From Phaeospirillum sp. (GTDB lineage: Bacteria > Pseudomonadota > Alphaproteobacteria > Rhodospirillales > Magnetospirillaceae): 64,000 nt of DNA. The notes under the pieces were generated by a model that was given only the letters and a program-made list of their open reading frames with translations, made no database searches and was not told where the DNA came from. Below are positions 17,206 to 25,641 of this stretch, piece by piece (positions within the stretch are counted from its first letter, which is position 1; each line of letters begins with the position of its first letter). The stretch spans positions 124,001-188,000 of the forward strand of contig JAUSFB010000080.1 of NCBI GenBank assembly GCA_030651575.1, given 5' to 3'. A program made the translations under genes and the position numbers.

Positions 17206-19758
17206 ATGGAGATCAAGGGAAAGCGAATTTACACAGTTTCAAGTCCTGCAAGTGCAGGCAAGACCGATGCTGCTATTACCTACGCGGTGGATATGGCGTC
17301 CATGGGCCACAAGGTCATCATCGCCCAGCCAACAAAAATCTGCATCGATGAGTGGTTTGCCAAGGCTCAGGGCCGGGCCAGATCACGGCGAAAGAAGCCG
17401 GTGCCGGTCTATCGGTTCGACGGCAGCACCTGCGAAGATGGGCAGGTGATCGCCACGATCATGGGGCATCTCAAGTGCCCAGGTGATGACGGGCAGGTTC
17501 TGTTCATGACCCAGCAGGCTTTGCTGCGGCTGCCATATTTCCACCGACCAGATCATTGGCATGTGATCGTCGATGAGATTCCTGCTCCCGACGTAATGTT
17601 TTGTCGGCACCTTCCACACAACCACGAGATCATCACCTCGGCCATATCGTGGCAGGATTTTTCCGCCGATAACGTCAAGGTCGCAGCAACGGACATTGCC
17701 AAGCTTCGCCGTCTTGCTGATGGCGATGATGCCGTTGACGCCGAATTCAAAGCCATAGCCCGAGCCATTCTCGATCCGGATTTCGATGTTTTTGCGATCC
17801 GGGAAAACATCGAGCGTACCGTGGCCGGTGACACCGAAAACGGCAAATATCCCCTGTACCTTTTTGGGGTTCTGAAGCCATCGGCGTTCACGAAATTCGC
17901 TTCGGCGACCATCATGGGGGCACACTTCGAAGAATCGCTGCTCTACCTCCTATGGGCAGTCCAGGGGGTCGTGTTCGAACCACATCGCCGGTTGACCAAT
18001 GCCCTTCGGTTCCAGCAGCACCAGAACGGCAATCGAGTTTCCATCCACTATCTGGGCGAAGATAGCTGGTCCAAAAAACTGGGCGGCAAGAAGGTCGCTG
18101 TCGATGGAACGGAGATCAGCAACACCATTCTCGGCCTGACCAAAGCCGCCGATCTGGTTGGGGATCAACCCTTCATCTATCAGGTGAACAAGGACGTAGA
18201 GGATGCCGCCGAAGAATTATTCGCCCAGTTGCCCGCGACCGCGTTGCCGCACAAACCCCATGGAATGAATAAGTTTTCCGATTTGCATAATGTCATGGTG
18301 GTGGCTTCGTTCCTGCCAACACCCATGCAATGCCGGTTCCTTTCGAATTTCGGCATTACCCCAGACCAGATCAGGGACGCGATCTGCCATCAAAGTGTCT
18401 ATCAGGCCGTGATGCGGTGCAGTCTTCGCGATCTCCATTGTGATGTACCAGTTCGGGTCGTGGTCACCGACATCGGTGTAGCCCAGTGGCTGGCCGATCA
18501 GTTCCCCGGCTGCACCATGGTCCAAGCTCCAGGTGTTCAGCTTGCCAAAAAGGGCAAGGGGCACCGCATTCGGCTCCATGCGGATAATTCAGCCCGAGTC
18601 CGGGCATATCGCAAGAGGCAAGATGAGCAGATGGGGGAAGTGGAACTGGCTAATATCTTGCCAGAAATACAAAATGGTAAGATTTCACCGTTACGATTGG
18701 CGAATAATATATATTCACCTATCGTTACATCGAAACATGACCATTTGCCGTTAGCAGATACATCTGCATCTGATTTCATGGATTTGTCGATCCTGGAACG
18801 GGAGCTATTCGTTGGAACTTTGTTCAGACACATCCGGGACACCAACACCACCCGACACGTCCTGCTGAAATCCATGGGCGACATGATCGAGTGGCTTCGT
18901 CGTTGCCACGAACTGACCTACCAGGACAAGCACAGCAACTTCCTGATCAGCCCGACCCTGTTTAACCCGACCTTGGGCGACAAAAGCAGGGGGAGGGAAA
19001 ACGCGGTCATCACCTGGGGAATCTGGCTCGATATCGACGACGGGGATATGCCGTACACCGCCTTTGCCAAGATGTTCGCGGGGAAAACCATGGTGGTCTA
19101 CAACACGGCCTCCTCGACCAATGACACCCGCTACCGGGTGTTCATGCCGACGACCGGCTACATGATGGCTGAGACCTACGACTCCATCTGCAAACAGATC
19201 ATCAAGGTGGTCCAGTCCAACGGCTATTGCTCACCCCGGCAACGGAAACGGGGATCGGCAAAGCCATGCCATGGCATCGACCCGACCAAGCTGTCGGTGG
19301 AGAACATGATGTACCTGCCATGCAAACCCATGGATGGCAGTGATGGGTTCTTCCAGGTCTTCGACGGTGATCCGATCAATCCCACCCTATGGGTGCAGAA
19401 CAACATCCTGCCAATCGATATGCCGCCGCCGGTCTTGATTACCGTTCCAGATGAATCACCCATGATCGAAGATCACTCCCATGCCACTGCGTTTTTCGAC
19501 AGATTGGTCGCCGCCATCGGCGATGTCGTACTGGGACGAAACAACGGCTTGTACCGTGCTTCACTGCATGGGTTCGCGATGGCAAGTGCCGGTTTGCTCG
19601 ATACATGGATGGTGGAAACCCGGCTGGAACAGGCTGCATTCGCGGCGGGATTGGAAAAAAGAGAAATCGGGCCGACCATTCGAAGTGGCCGCTATAATTC
19701 CAAAAATCAGGTCGGTCGATATCTGGGGTGGGCTGCACATGGGAATGCAGCAGCTTGA
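17206..19758 (+). CDS. Helicase-primase-like replication protein
   Basis: This 850-residue protein appears to join two enzymes. The N-terminal part looks like a superfamily 2-type helicase or ATPase: Walker A in SPASAGKT (G18, K19, T20), Walker B VDEIP at D123-E124, and a later VVASFLP stretch. The C-terminal part has the signature of an archaeo-eukaryotic primase-type domain: LDIDDGD with D609, D611 and D612, and TRYRVFMPT around R642. Such fusions serve replication of plasmids and phage satellites. ATG 17206 was chosen because the longer frame would run through the leader hairpin. It may drive replication of the excised island; this is inference. Confidence 0.7.
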   Translation: MEIKGKRIYTVSSPASAGKTDAAITYAVDMASMGHKVIIAQPTKICIDEWFAKAQGRARSRRKKPVPVYRFDGSTCEDGQVIATIMGHLKCPGDDGQVLFMTQQALLRLPYFHRPDHWHVIVDEIPAPDVMFCRHLPHNHEIITSAISWQDFSADNVKVAATDIAKLRRLADGDDAVDAEFKAIARAILDPDFDVFAIRENIERTVAGDTENGKYPLYLFGVLKPSAFTKFASATIMGAHFEESLLYLLWAVQGVVFEPHRRLTNALRFQQHQNGNRVSIHYLGEDSWSKKLGGKKVAVDGTEISNTILGLTKAADLVGDQPFIYQVNKDVEDAAEELFAQLPATALPHKPHGMNKFSDLHNVMVVASFLPTPMQCRFLSNFGITPDQIRDAICHQSVYQAVMRCSLRDLHCDVPVRVVVTDIGVAQWLADQFPGCTMVQAPGVQLAKKGKGHRIRLHADNSARVRAYRKRQDEQMGEVELANILPEIQNGKISPLRLANNIYSPIVTSKHDHLPLADTSASDFMDLSILERELFVGTLFRHIRDTNTTRHVLLKSMGDMIEWLRRCHELTYQDKHSNFLISPTLFNPTLGDKSRGRENAVITWGIWLDIDDGDMPYTAFAKMFAGKTMVVYNTASSTNDTRYRVFMPTTGYMMAETYDSICKQIIKVVQSNGYCSPRQRKRGSAKPCHGIDPTKLSVENMMYLPCKPMDGSDGFFQVFDGDPINPTLWVQNNILPIDMPPPVLITVPDESPMIEDHSHATAFFDRLVAAIGDVVLGRNNGLYRASLHGFAMASAGLLDTWMVETRLEQAAFAAGLEKREIGPTIRSGRYNSKNQVGRYLGWAAHGNAAA

Positions 19759-19795
19759 TAAATACTCCTGCAACATCAGCAGGAGAAAAGTCGAG

Positions 19796-20104
19796 ATGCG
19801 GGAGCTACAGGATATATACGAAGAGTTTCATTGCCTTGGAATTGTGAAATCAGGTCGTGAATTCGGCGAGTGGTTAAATCGTGGTCAAAGCTACTTGAGT
19901 TCATCGAAATCACGAAACCGCAGGATATCGACAGAAGCACTTTTATCATTGATATCAAATGTTACCGGCGTGATTGACGCAACAAACGAGGCTGCCGTTG
20001 AATGCACGGATGTTGCTCAGGCCACAGAATATATAGAAGGTGTGAAAGCACTTAAGAAACTTGAAAACGAAGCATGGACTGAGATTTGGCGTCGTGTCGA
20101 ATAA
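19796..20104 (+). CDS. Small hypothetical protein downstream of the helicase-primase
   Basis: A 102-residue protein beginning MRELQDIYEEFHCLGIV, with AGGAG ten bases before ATG 19796. It follows the helicase-primase by 37 bp in the same direction. The central part (GREFGEWLNRGQSYLSSSKSRNRR) resembles small helix-turn-helix-like or DUF6626-type proteins of alphaproteobacterial plasmids, from memory and at low confidence. It could regulate the upstream gene. Confidence 0.6.
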   Translation: MRELQDIYEEFHCLGIVKSGREFGEWLNRGQSYLSSSKSRNRRISTEALLSLISNVTGVIDATNEAAVECTDVAQATEYIEGVKALKKLENEAWTEIWRRVE

Positions 20105-20109
20105 TCGGG

Positions 20110-20150
20110 TTGCAAAATTATTTTTCCAGCCATATTGCAAATATTATTTT
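20110..20150. repeat. AT-rich direct repeat pair
   Basis: TTGCAAAATTATTTT (20110-20124) and TTGCAAATATTATTTT (20135-20150) are near copies 25 bp apart, between two small genes. The spacing and AT content could suit a regulator or a replication site, but two copies are too few to decide. Confidence 0.4.
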
Positions 20151-20193
20151 GAGTCCGTAACCTATGTGCAGGTGTCAATGCATGGAGGTTATT

Positions 20194-20622
20194 ATGCTTA
20201 ACCTTAAGCTTTCCGATGCGAAGCGTCCCCTGATCTCTGAGACCAGGAAGAAGTCTGCCCGTGATGTTGTGATCGACGGCATTCAGAACCAGATCGGTCT
20301 GCTGTCCGACCAGAACTACAAGGTCGAACGCACCCGCTACAGCAAGGACTCCGAAGGCAACCCGACCCGCAAGCTGGTTGCGGCTCCCCCGAAGCCCTGG
20401 TTCTGGAAGTCGGCGGATGGGAACATCATGGTGCAGGTTCGTTACGGCCATGCCGTCGTGGTCGAACTCCAGCCGGGAAAGCCGAGCATTGTTGCCGGTA
20501 AGACCGAAAAGGAGGTGATCACCGTACTGACCCAGGTGGTCCAGGCCGTCAAGACCGGAGAACTCGATGCCCAGATCGAGGCGGCGAAGATGAAGGCCAA
20601 ACGGAACCGTTCGGGTGAATAG
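20194..20622 (+). CDS. Hypothetical protein (DUF6641-like)
   Basis: This 142-residue basic protein begins MLNLKLSDAKRPLISETRKK, with GGAGG eight bases upstream of ATG 20194. The pattern of an R/K-rich N-terminus, a KPWFWKSADGNIMVQVRYG core and a C-terminal GELDAQIEAA helix agrees with my memory of DUF6641 proteins from phages and plasmids. Its role is unknown. It is read convergently to the methyltransferase operon, whose stop is 64 bp away. Confidence 0.65.
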   Translation: MLNLKLSDAKRPLISETRKKSARDVVIDGIQNQIGLLSDQNYKVERTRYSKDSEGNPTRKLVAAPPKPWFWKSADGNIMVQVRYGHAVVVELQPGKPSIVAGKTEKEVITVLTQVVQAVKTGELDAQIEAAKMKAKRNRSGE

Positions 20623-20685
20623 GTCAGGGATCGGCGTGAGGGCTGGATGAAAATTCGGCCTTCACGCCATCACCGCCAAGTTCCA

Positions 20686-22338
20686 TCAGGCCACCTTCTT
20701 CATCGAATCCCAGTACCGCACAGGGTGGTCAGGGATGACTGGGGCGGAACGTTCATAGACATCGAGAACGGATGCGGGCATGGCATTGAGGTAATCGGTA
20801 AAGGGCGTGTGGTTGCCCCAAATCACGATAGCCAAGCCTTCGGGGAAGGGCATCTTCACCGGCACGCCCTTGCCGCCGTCACCCCGCAAAAACTTGAGCT
20901 TGCCCGAGACGAAGAAAACACGGGCATGATCGCGAACGTACTTTTGCCAAAATCGGGTGTGGGTACGGGCAGGCATGATGCTGACCACAGTTTCGCACAA
21001 TGGATGTTCGCGATTGGCGGAAGCCTCGGTGGGGGCATTGGGCATCTGGCTGCACCAGACCGAATCTGCGGCTTTTTCGAGCCACGGTTCAAGGTCATTG
21101 AAGGGAGCATTCAGCCAAACAACGCGACCATGCCATTCTTGAACCAACCCATCATCGTCGATGGTGAAGTGTTGTCGTGCCCAAACCGGTGCGTTATCCC
21201 CCTTGCATGGCGAACAGGGATCAAGATCGAAAGGCTGATTTTCGTTGGCTGCGTAAAAGGGGGCAAGGATTTCCCCTGGGGTGTACCAGTCGCAGGTCTT
21301 CGTCTTGCCGCCGTCATTGACGAAAAGGTTCCGCACCTGCTCTTCGCGAGATATCGCGTTGTCGTTCGTGGGATTGGTCGCCTTGTTCCTGGCCGTTTTG
21401 GCCTTCACCACCGGCACCACGTCGTTGTTGGGCTGAATCACCGGGGCGGCCTGCTCGATCTCAACCCCAATTTTCCGAGCATGGATCGCGTAGAGGGGCG
21501 TGGTGTAGTTGGCACAGATCAATTCGGCAGCCTCGTGAAACTTGCCCATGTTGCTGGTGTAGGTGCGGCAGATCGGATTCATGTCCGAGAATGCGACACG
21601 ATTCTCCGGGCTGTCGTCCACGGTGACCAAGCAGGAATGGCCGCTGCTACGAACGTGCCGAGCAAGCTCTTCCAGGTCGAGTTCGCCGCACGTATACATC
21701 CGCTTGCTCACCTTGGCATAGGGCGGGTCGAGAAAACACATGACCCCGGTGCCAGGGGCGTCCAGAACCTCGCGGTAGTCCAAATTGGTGATCCGGGCAT
21801 CCTGGAGCCAAGCTGAAAACTGGGGGATGTAATTGATATGGACCGGCTTGAGGCCGCGACCGTCACGTTCAATGCTCGGGGCAAAACGCGACATGCCGTT
21901 GGTGCCAAACATGGACAGGTGGTTGCGAACGTAGAAGCCCGCCGCCGCCTCGGCCCGGTCGTCGCTCTCGACCATCTGGACGGCCAAATCGAACAACTCC
22001 TGGCTGGCCGTCCCAAACTGTTCAATCAGCGAATGCAGCACCCGCATCAGGCCAGCAGGGTCGTCACGAACCACGGTCCACTGGTTGGCAATACCGAAAT
22101 CGCGGTCGTTGAGCCAGATATCCGTGGCACGACCCGTTCGAACCATGCGGAACCCCACGGCGGCAGACCCGGCGAAGGGTTCGCGGTATTCGTCCACATT
22201 GAACGGGGCGAGCTTCGCCAGATCGGAAGCCGTCCGGTGTTTTCCCCCAGGGGACTTGATCATGCTCGACATGGATTCAGGAACGGGAACCACGGTGAGA
22301 TTGGTCGTGTCCAGCTTATTGGAAAAGGGCATAGCCAT
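20686..22338 (-). CDS. Fusion of two DNA adenine methyltransferases (D12 class + phage Dam class)
   Basis: The 550-residue protein has two different N6-adenine methyltransferase domains. The first (about 25-290) is D12 class: SPGGKHR at 29-35, the SAM motif REPFAGSAAVGF, and the catalytic DPPY at 204-207. After a linker (about 310-345) the second is the phage-type DNA N-6-adenine methyltransferase: WYTPGE from W351, DLDPCSP, and NAPF at 410-413 in place of the usual NPPF/NPPY. It is the last gene of a minus-strand operon; its ATG overlaps the upstream stop (TAATG). It could protect the element's DNA from restriction. No cognate nuclease is adjacent. Confidence 0.88.
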   Translation of the reverse strand: MAMPFSNKLDTTNLTVVPVPESMSSMIKSPGGKHRTASDLAKLAPFNVDEYREPFAGSAAVGFRMVRTGRATDIWLNDRDFGIANQWTVVRDDPAGLMRVLHSLIEQFGTASQELFDLAVQMVESDDRAEAAAGFYVRNHLSMFGTNGMSRFAPSIERDGRGLKPVHINYIPQFSAWLQDARITNLDYREVLDAPGTGVMCFLDPPYAKVSKRMYTCGELDLEELARHVRSSGHSCLVTVDDSPENRVAFSDMNPICRTYTSNMGKFHEAAELICANYTTPLYAIHARKIGVEIEQAAPVIQPNNDVVPVVKAKTARNKATNPTNDNAISREEQVRNLFVNDGGKTKTCDWYTPGEILAPFYAANENQPFDLDPCSPCKGDNAPVWARQHFTIDDDGLVQEWHGRVVWLNAPFNDLEPWLEKAADSVWCSQMPNAPTEASANREHPLCETVVSIMPARTHTRFWQKYVRDHARVFFVSGKLKFLRGDGGKGVPVKMPFPEGLAIVIWGNHTPFTDYLNAMPASVLDVYERSAPVIPDHPVRYWDSMKKVA

Positions 22339-22766
22339 TATGCAGCCTCCACTTCGGAATGGGGTTGTGCCTGATTGTCATTGTGCGGAACGGTCGTCGG
22401 CTGGGGGGGGGCCAAAAGCCGAATTTCGGCACGGTGCTTCCGGCAGTATTCCTTCCAGAGTTCCGGGCAGCCACCGAACTTCTTGTAACTTCCGGACCCG
22501 GACTTGATCGCCTTGATCGTCCCCAACTTGATGCAATAGCGTTCGATCAGAACCGAAGGCGGGTCATCGGAGAGGATGATGTCCGCCGCCTCGTCATAAG
22601 TACGGCGGGGCTTGTGGGGCTTCGGACCCTGGTTGTTCGGCGGCGGATTGACCATGTACTGGTACAACAGCCAAAGAGCGATCTTCCGCATGGCCTCGGA
22701 TTCGGGGTGGTCGAAGGGCGTCCGCAGGGTGTAGCGGGCGGCTTCAATCTGGGCTTTCGTAAACAT
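22338..22766 (-). CDS. Hypothetical protein with NDN motif
   Basis: A 142-residue basic protein starting MFTKAQIEAARYTLR, with AAGGAGG upstream of ATG 22766, and overlapping both neighbours (TGATG at its start, TAATG at its end). The central part (LIERYCIKLGTIKAIKSGSGSYKKFGG) may be a small DNA-binding region, but no family is recognised. The C-terminal tail is disordered-looking and contains VPHNDNQAQP. The neighbouring proteins of this operon carry the same NDN tripeptide in similar contexts. Confidence 0.7.
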   Translation of the reverse strand: MFTKAQIEAARYTLRTPFDHPESEAMRKIALWLLYQYMVNPPPNNQGPKPHKPRRTYDEAADIILSDDPPSVLIERYCIKLGTIKAIKSGSGSYKKFGGCPELWKEYCRKHRAEIRLLAPPQPTTVPHNDNQAQPHSEVEAA

Positions 22767-23503
22767 CAAATGGCCTCCTTCATGGGCTGATTGTCATTGC
22801 TGCCGGTCTTGGTGACCTGGGCAGCCTTGCGGGTAAGCAGGCGGTCAATTTCGTCCTGGTCGCGTTCGACGACCCGCAGGTCCAAAACGGCAAAGTCGTC
22901 CGAAATCATGGCAACCAGGAGAACCCGACCGGGCTGTTGAGCCAGGGCCTCCAGGGTCCGATTGTCCTTGGGGGTGTTGATAGTGGTCACCTGCCCGTCA
23001 CCGACATGAACCGTGGTGCCAATCTGCGGCAGACCGGCGACGTAGGTCTGGATGGTGCGGACCTTCTTCTCTTCGCGGTTCGGGTCGCGGCTGGTCCGAC
23101 TCTCATTGCGGAAAGCTTTCACCAGCCCCGACATACCGCCCTGGTCGTGAATCAACCGCTTAATGTATTCGGCGGGGAACTCGTCACAGTGCAGTTCCAG
23201 ATACCGAAGGGCGGTCGCAATCTGCCCAAGACGGCGGCGGAAGTCCGTCATCTCGGAGACGTTGTGGAACAAGACCTTGACCACGAGCAGGGTGAAATCG
23301 TCCACCGCCTTGCCCTTGACGGTCAGGCCATATTGCTGCTTAGCGAAATTGATAAACGCGGCCTCGTCCTTGCGGAGTTCGGGCAGCATCGCAAAAGCGG
23401 CGACGACGACGTTGACGAGGGCAATGTGGGTACGATGACCCAGAGAAACGGCGGATTTCACCGCCTTTCGGGAAGGGCGAAGAATGTTTTCATAGTCGGA
23501 CAT
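22766..23503 (-). CDS. Hypothetical protein with NDN motif
   Basis: This 245-residue protein begins MSDYENILRPSRKAVKSAV, with GAGGAGA before the ATG. It looks helical in its first half and has a compact segment GRVLLVAMISDDFAVLDLRVVERDQDEIDRLL near its end. No family is recognised. The last residues (GSNDNQPMKEAI) again contain the NDN motif. It overlaps the next gene by a TGATG junction, so the two products are probably made together. Confidence 0.7.
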   Translation of the reverse strand: MSDYENILRPSRKAVKSAVSLGHRTHIALVNVVVAAFAMLPELRKDEAAFINFAKQQYGLTVKGKAVDDFTLLVVKVLFHNVSEMTDFRRRLGQIATALRYLELHCDEFPAEYIKRLIHDQGGMSGLVKAFRNESRTSRDPNREEKKVRTIQTYVAGLPQIGTTVHVGDGQVTTINTPKDNRTLEALAQQPGRVLLVAMISDDFAVLDLRVVERDQDEIDRLLTRKAAQVTKTGSNDNQPMKEAI

Positions 23504-23521
23504 GATGGGTTCTCCTCGTGA

Positions 23522-23704
23522 TTAGGCGGCCAACCGCATTGCCAGGGCGGGCGGTTTCGGCGGGTTGTTGCCGTTGGGCTGGGTGTTGTCGTTCGCGGGA
23601 ACGGGCAGAGGACGAACGGCATGGCCGATGCAGTTCCCGTTCTTCAGCAGCACGACAAAATCGAAGGGCTGAGGGTAGCGGGTGAAATGAATGATATTCG
23701 GCAT
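23522..23704 (-). CDS. Small protein with PANDN motif, first gene of the methyltransferase operon
   Basis: A 60-residue protein starting MPNIIHFTRYPQPFDFVVLL, with GGAGA ten bases before ATG 23704. A longer version starting at 23803 would run through the operator-like repeats and is less likely. The tail PVPANDNTQPNG carries the NDN motif found in all four products of this operon. Its promoter should lie in 23705-23849, which also holds two 21-bp direct repeats and an SOS-box match. Confidence 0.6.
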   Translation of the reverse strand: MPNIIHFTRYPQPFDFVVLLKNGNCIGHAVRPLPVPANDNTQPNGNNPPKPPALAMRLAA

Positions 23705-23738
23705 GGCGTTCGTCTCCGTCCTGTGGTCGGCAATGAAC

Positions 23739-23827
23739 TCAGGATGGAATTTCGAACCGGCTTGAAAGCCATCGAGGTCGCACCTTGAACTCACGCCGAA
23801 CAACTATCAGGATGGAATTTTGAACCG
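23739..23827. promoter_or_regulatory. Operator-like direct repeats between divergent operons
   Basis: A 21-bp sequence with core CAGGATGGAATTT then GAACCG occurs at 23739-23759 and again at 23807-23827 with one mismatch. A 14-base inverted copy (AAATTCCATCCTGA) lies inside the next gene at 24669-24682. The two upstream copies flank an SOS-box match at 23787-23801. This suggests a regulator, perhaps encoded nearby, that binds these sites and controls both operons, or replication iterons. Neither can be settled from sequence. Confidence 0.55.
23787..23801 (-). promoter_or_regulatory. Candidate LexA (SOS) box upstream of the methyltransferase operon
   Basis: GAACTCACGCCGAAC reads GTTC-N7-GTTC on the minus strand. 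It lies 82 bp upstream of ATG 23704 and 48 bp upstream of the divergent ATG 23850, in the only promoter region shared by the two operons. Position makes it more credible than an isolated match. Confidence 0.5.
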
Positions 23828-23849
23828 CCGAATTTCGAGGGAACTGGGC

Positions 23850-25238
23850 ATGGCCGGTCGGGTGCCGATTGCGTACTACCACTTGGCCGGACGTGTTCTT
23901 ACGTTCCTGGAAAAGTATGCCGGTGATCCGTATGTCGGCGAAAACGACTTTGCTGTCTGGATGCTGCTCAATGTCAGCCAGGGCAGCCTCCGGGATGGGC
24001 TACTTTTTCGCGACCGGCAAGTGAAGCAGGGGGACGCCTATATTGAGTTTGAGGTTCCAGCCCATATCGCTAGCAAATTCGGCGTCAAACGGAAGGTATC
24101 GATACACACCCGTGCCATTGGCTTCGTTGCCATGGCGGTGTTCAAACGTCTGATCGTAATTGCGTCCAGTAAGCGGCTCGGGGGGCGATCCAAGGCTCAC
24201 TTACTCTATAATTCGATGTTGGCTTATTCGCCGAAATTTGAGGACGCCAAGATTCTTCGCAAGGCGGGCCGGAACGAACGCAAGTCCAAAGGCTCATGCC
24301 GTATAACCCGACAAATTGCGAAACGGGCAGCGGGTGAATCCCTTTCGAAAGGAAGTGCATCCCCTTCCATGATTAAGGAATTGGGAAAGCTCTATCTTGA
24401 ATGCCCCGAGGGGGATGTGCCGTTTCCAGAAGAACTCGGCTGTGGCGACATCATCGACTGCCTTCCATTCCCGCTGGAATTTGCCGATGTTCCGTTCAAG
24501 AAGCCAATGATCGGCCCCTTTGCTGACCTGCTGTGTAGTGCTGGCGAACGCTACAAGCTGCTCCGCCGTTGTGGTCTGGACCCAGATCAGTGGTTCGACA
24601 GTGAGGAGCCGACAACCAATCAAATGCGGGAAATGATCGATTTCGGAAAGCTCGTGGTTGCCGATGCAAAATTCCATCCTGATTCATCTCTGGAGGAAGT
24701 TGCTGGTGCGATCTGGAGGGTGAGGCCCGTGCCGAAAGTTGGATCGTTCGACGACTTTATGGGGAGTGCCTGGGGGCGTCGTTTCATAGAAACCCTCCCG
24801 GTGACAAACCGTCTGCCATCAGCAATCCTACTGACCGACGAGATCGAAAAAATCGCTGATCAGATTCAAGCCTATGAAGATGACCTGGGGGATGAAGTCC
24901 GGCCAACCCGGACATCGATCAAGCAGCTTTGCACGCTGATAGCCGAACTCGTTGAAAAGCAGTGGCTGAGGAAGACGGAAGGATATTATCTGCATTCTCT
25001 GGTCAGTGGGATTCTGACAACCAAGTCAGGACTTGAAGATAAAACACTGAGAAAATTACTGATTGAAGAAAGTGGCGAGCCTGACGGTGAAACCTATTTT
25101 CAAAAAGAGATGTGCGTAACCGAATGGTTCAACACGCTTAGAAGGTTATCAATTGTTAAGCTGAACGCCTACCTCGAAAGCGAGACTGGGAAGATGGTGG
25201 CAGACACGGAACTCGATTTATTGCAAAACGAGGATTGA
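23850..25238 (+). CDS. Hypothetical protein, divergent from the methyltransferase operon
   Basis: I do not recognise this 462-residue protein (MAGRVPIAYYHLAGRVLTFL). It has no signal peptide or membrane span and is rich in charged residues, with a basic central patch (RKAGRNERKSKGSCRITRQIAKRA) that could bind DNA. The C-terminal region is helical. ATG 23850 follows GAGGG by 8 bases; a TTG at 23820 would lie inside the second operator-like repeat. An inverted 14-base copy of that repeat occurs in the coding region at 24669. A replication initiator or autoregulator would fit the context, but no motif proves it. Confidence 0.65.
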   Translation: MAGRVPIAYYHLAGRVLTFLEKYAGDPYVGENDFAVWMLLNVSQGSLRDGLLFRDRQVKQGDAYIEFEVPAHIASKFGVKRKVSIHTRAIGFVAMAVFKRLIVIASSKRLGGRSKAHLLYNSMLAYSPKFEDAKILRKAGRNERKSKGSCRITRQIAKRAAGESLSKGSASPSMIKELGKLYLECPEGDVPFPEELGCGDIIDCLPFPLEFADVPFKKPMIGPFADLLCSAGERYKLLRRCGLDPDQWFDSEEPTTNQMREMIDFGKLVVADAKFHPDSSLEEVAGAIWRVRPVPKVGSFDDFMGSAWGRRFIETLPVTNRLPSAILLTDEIEKIADQIQAYEDDLGDEVRPTRTSIKQLCTLIAELVEKQWLRKTEGYYLHSLVSGILTTKSGLEDKTLRKLLIEESGEPDGETYFQKEMCVTEWFNTLRRLSIVKLNAYLESETGKMVADTELDLLQNED

Positions 25239-25242
25239 TGCT

Positions 25243-25485
25243 ATGTCATTTACTGGGGAGCCGCTGACGTGTTTCGATCAACAGACCAGAATCAGACTGG
25301 CAAAGATGCTACTCCTTGAGATCGAGAGAGATCAATTAAACGACGCACTCCACCGCGAATTAAGGAACGAGCCAGTTCCAGACATTAAGCTTGCACAAGC
25401 CATGACGGTGGCAATACCAGAACGCCATGGCGGCGAAAGCATTGGTGGCTGGCTAACGCGTAGTTTGATTCCGAAAAATGATTGA
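25243..25485 (+). CDS. Small hypothetical protein
   Basis: An 80-residue protein starting MSFTGEPLTCFDQQTRIRLAK, four bases after the previous stop, with GAGGA upstream in the end of that gene. The sequence is helical and charged. The two genes are probably co-transcribed and may act together. No family is recognised. A 156-bp AT-rich gap follows before the resolvase gene. Confidence 0.6.
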   Translation: MSFTGEPLTCFDQQTRIRLAKMLLLEIERDQLNDALHRELRNEPVPDIKLAQAMTVAIPERHGGESIGGWLTRSLIPKND

Positions 25486-25641
25486 TTTGATTTTTGGACA
25501 CAATAGCAGCATAGCCATGGAACATTAAGGTATACCCTGCTGCAACTCCGCCACACTCAGGAAATATTGTTCCGTATGGGTTGTTTTTATATTTATGGTA
25601 CGCTTTAATGTTTGGGTCTATGACCCATATGGAGCAAATCC

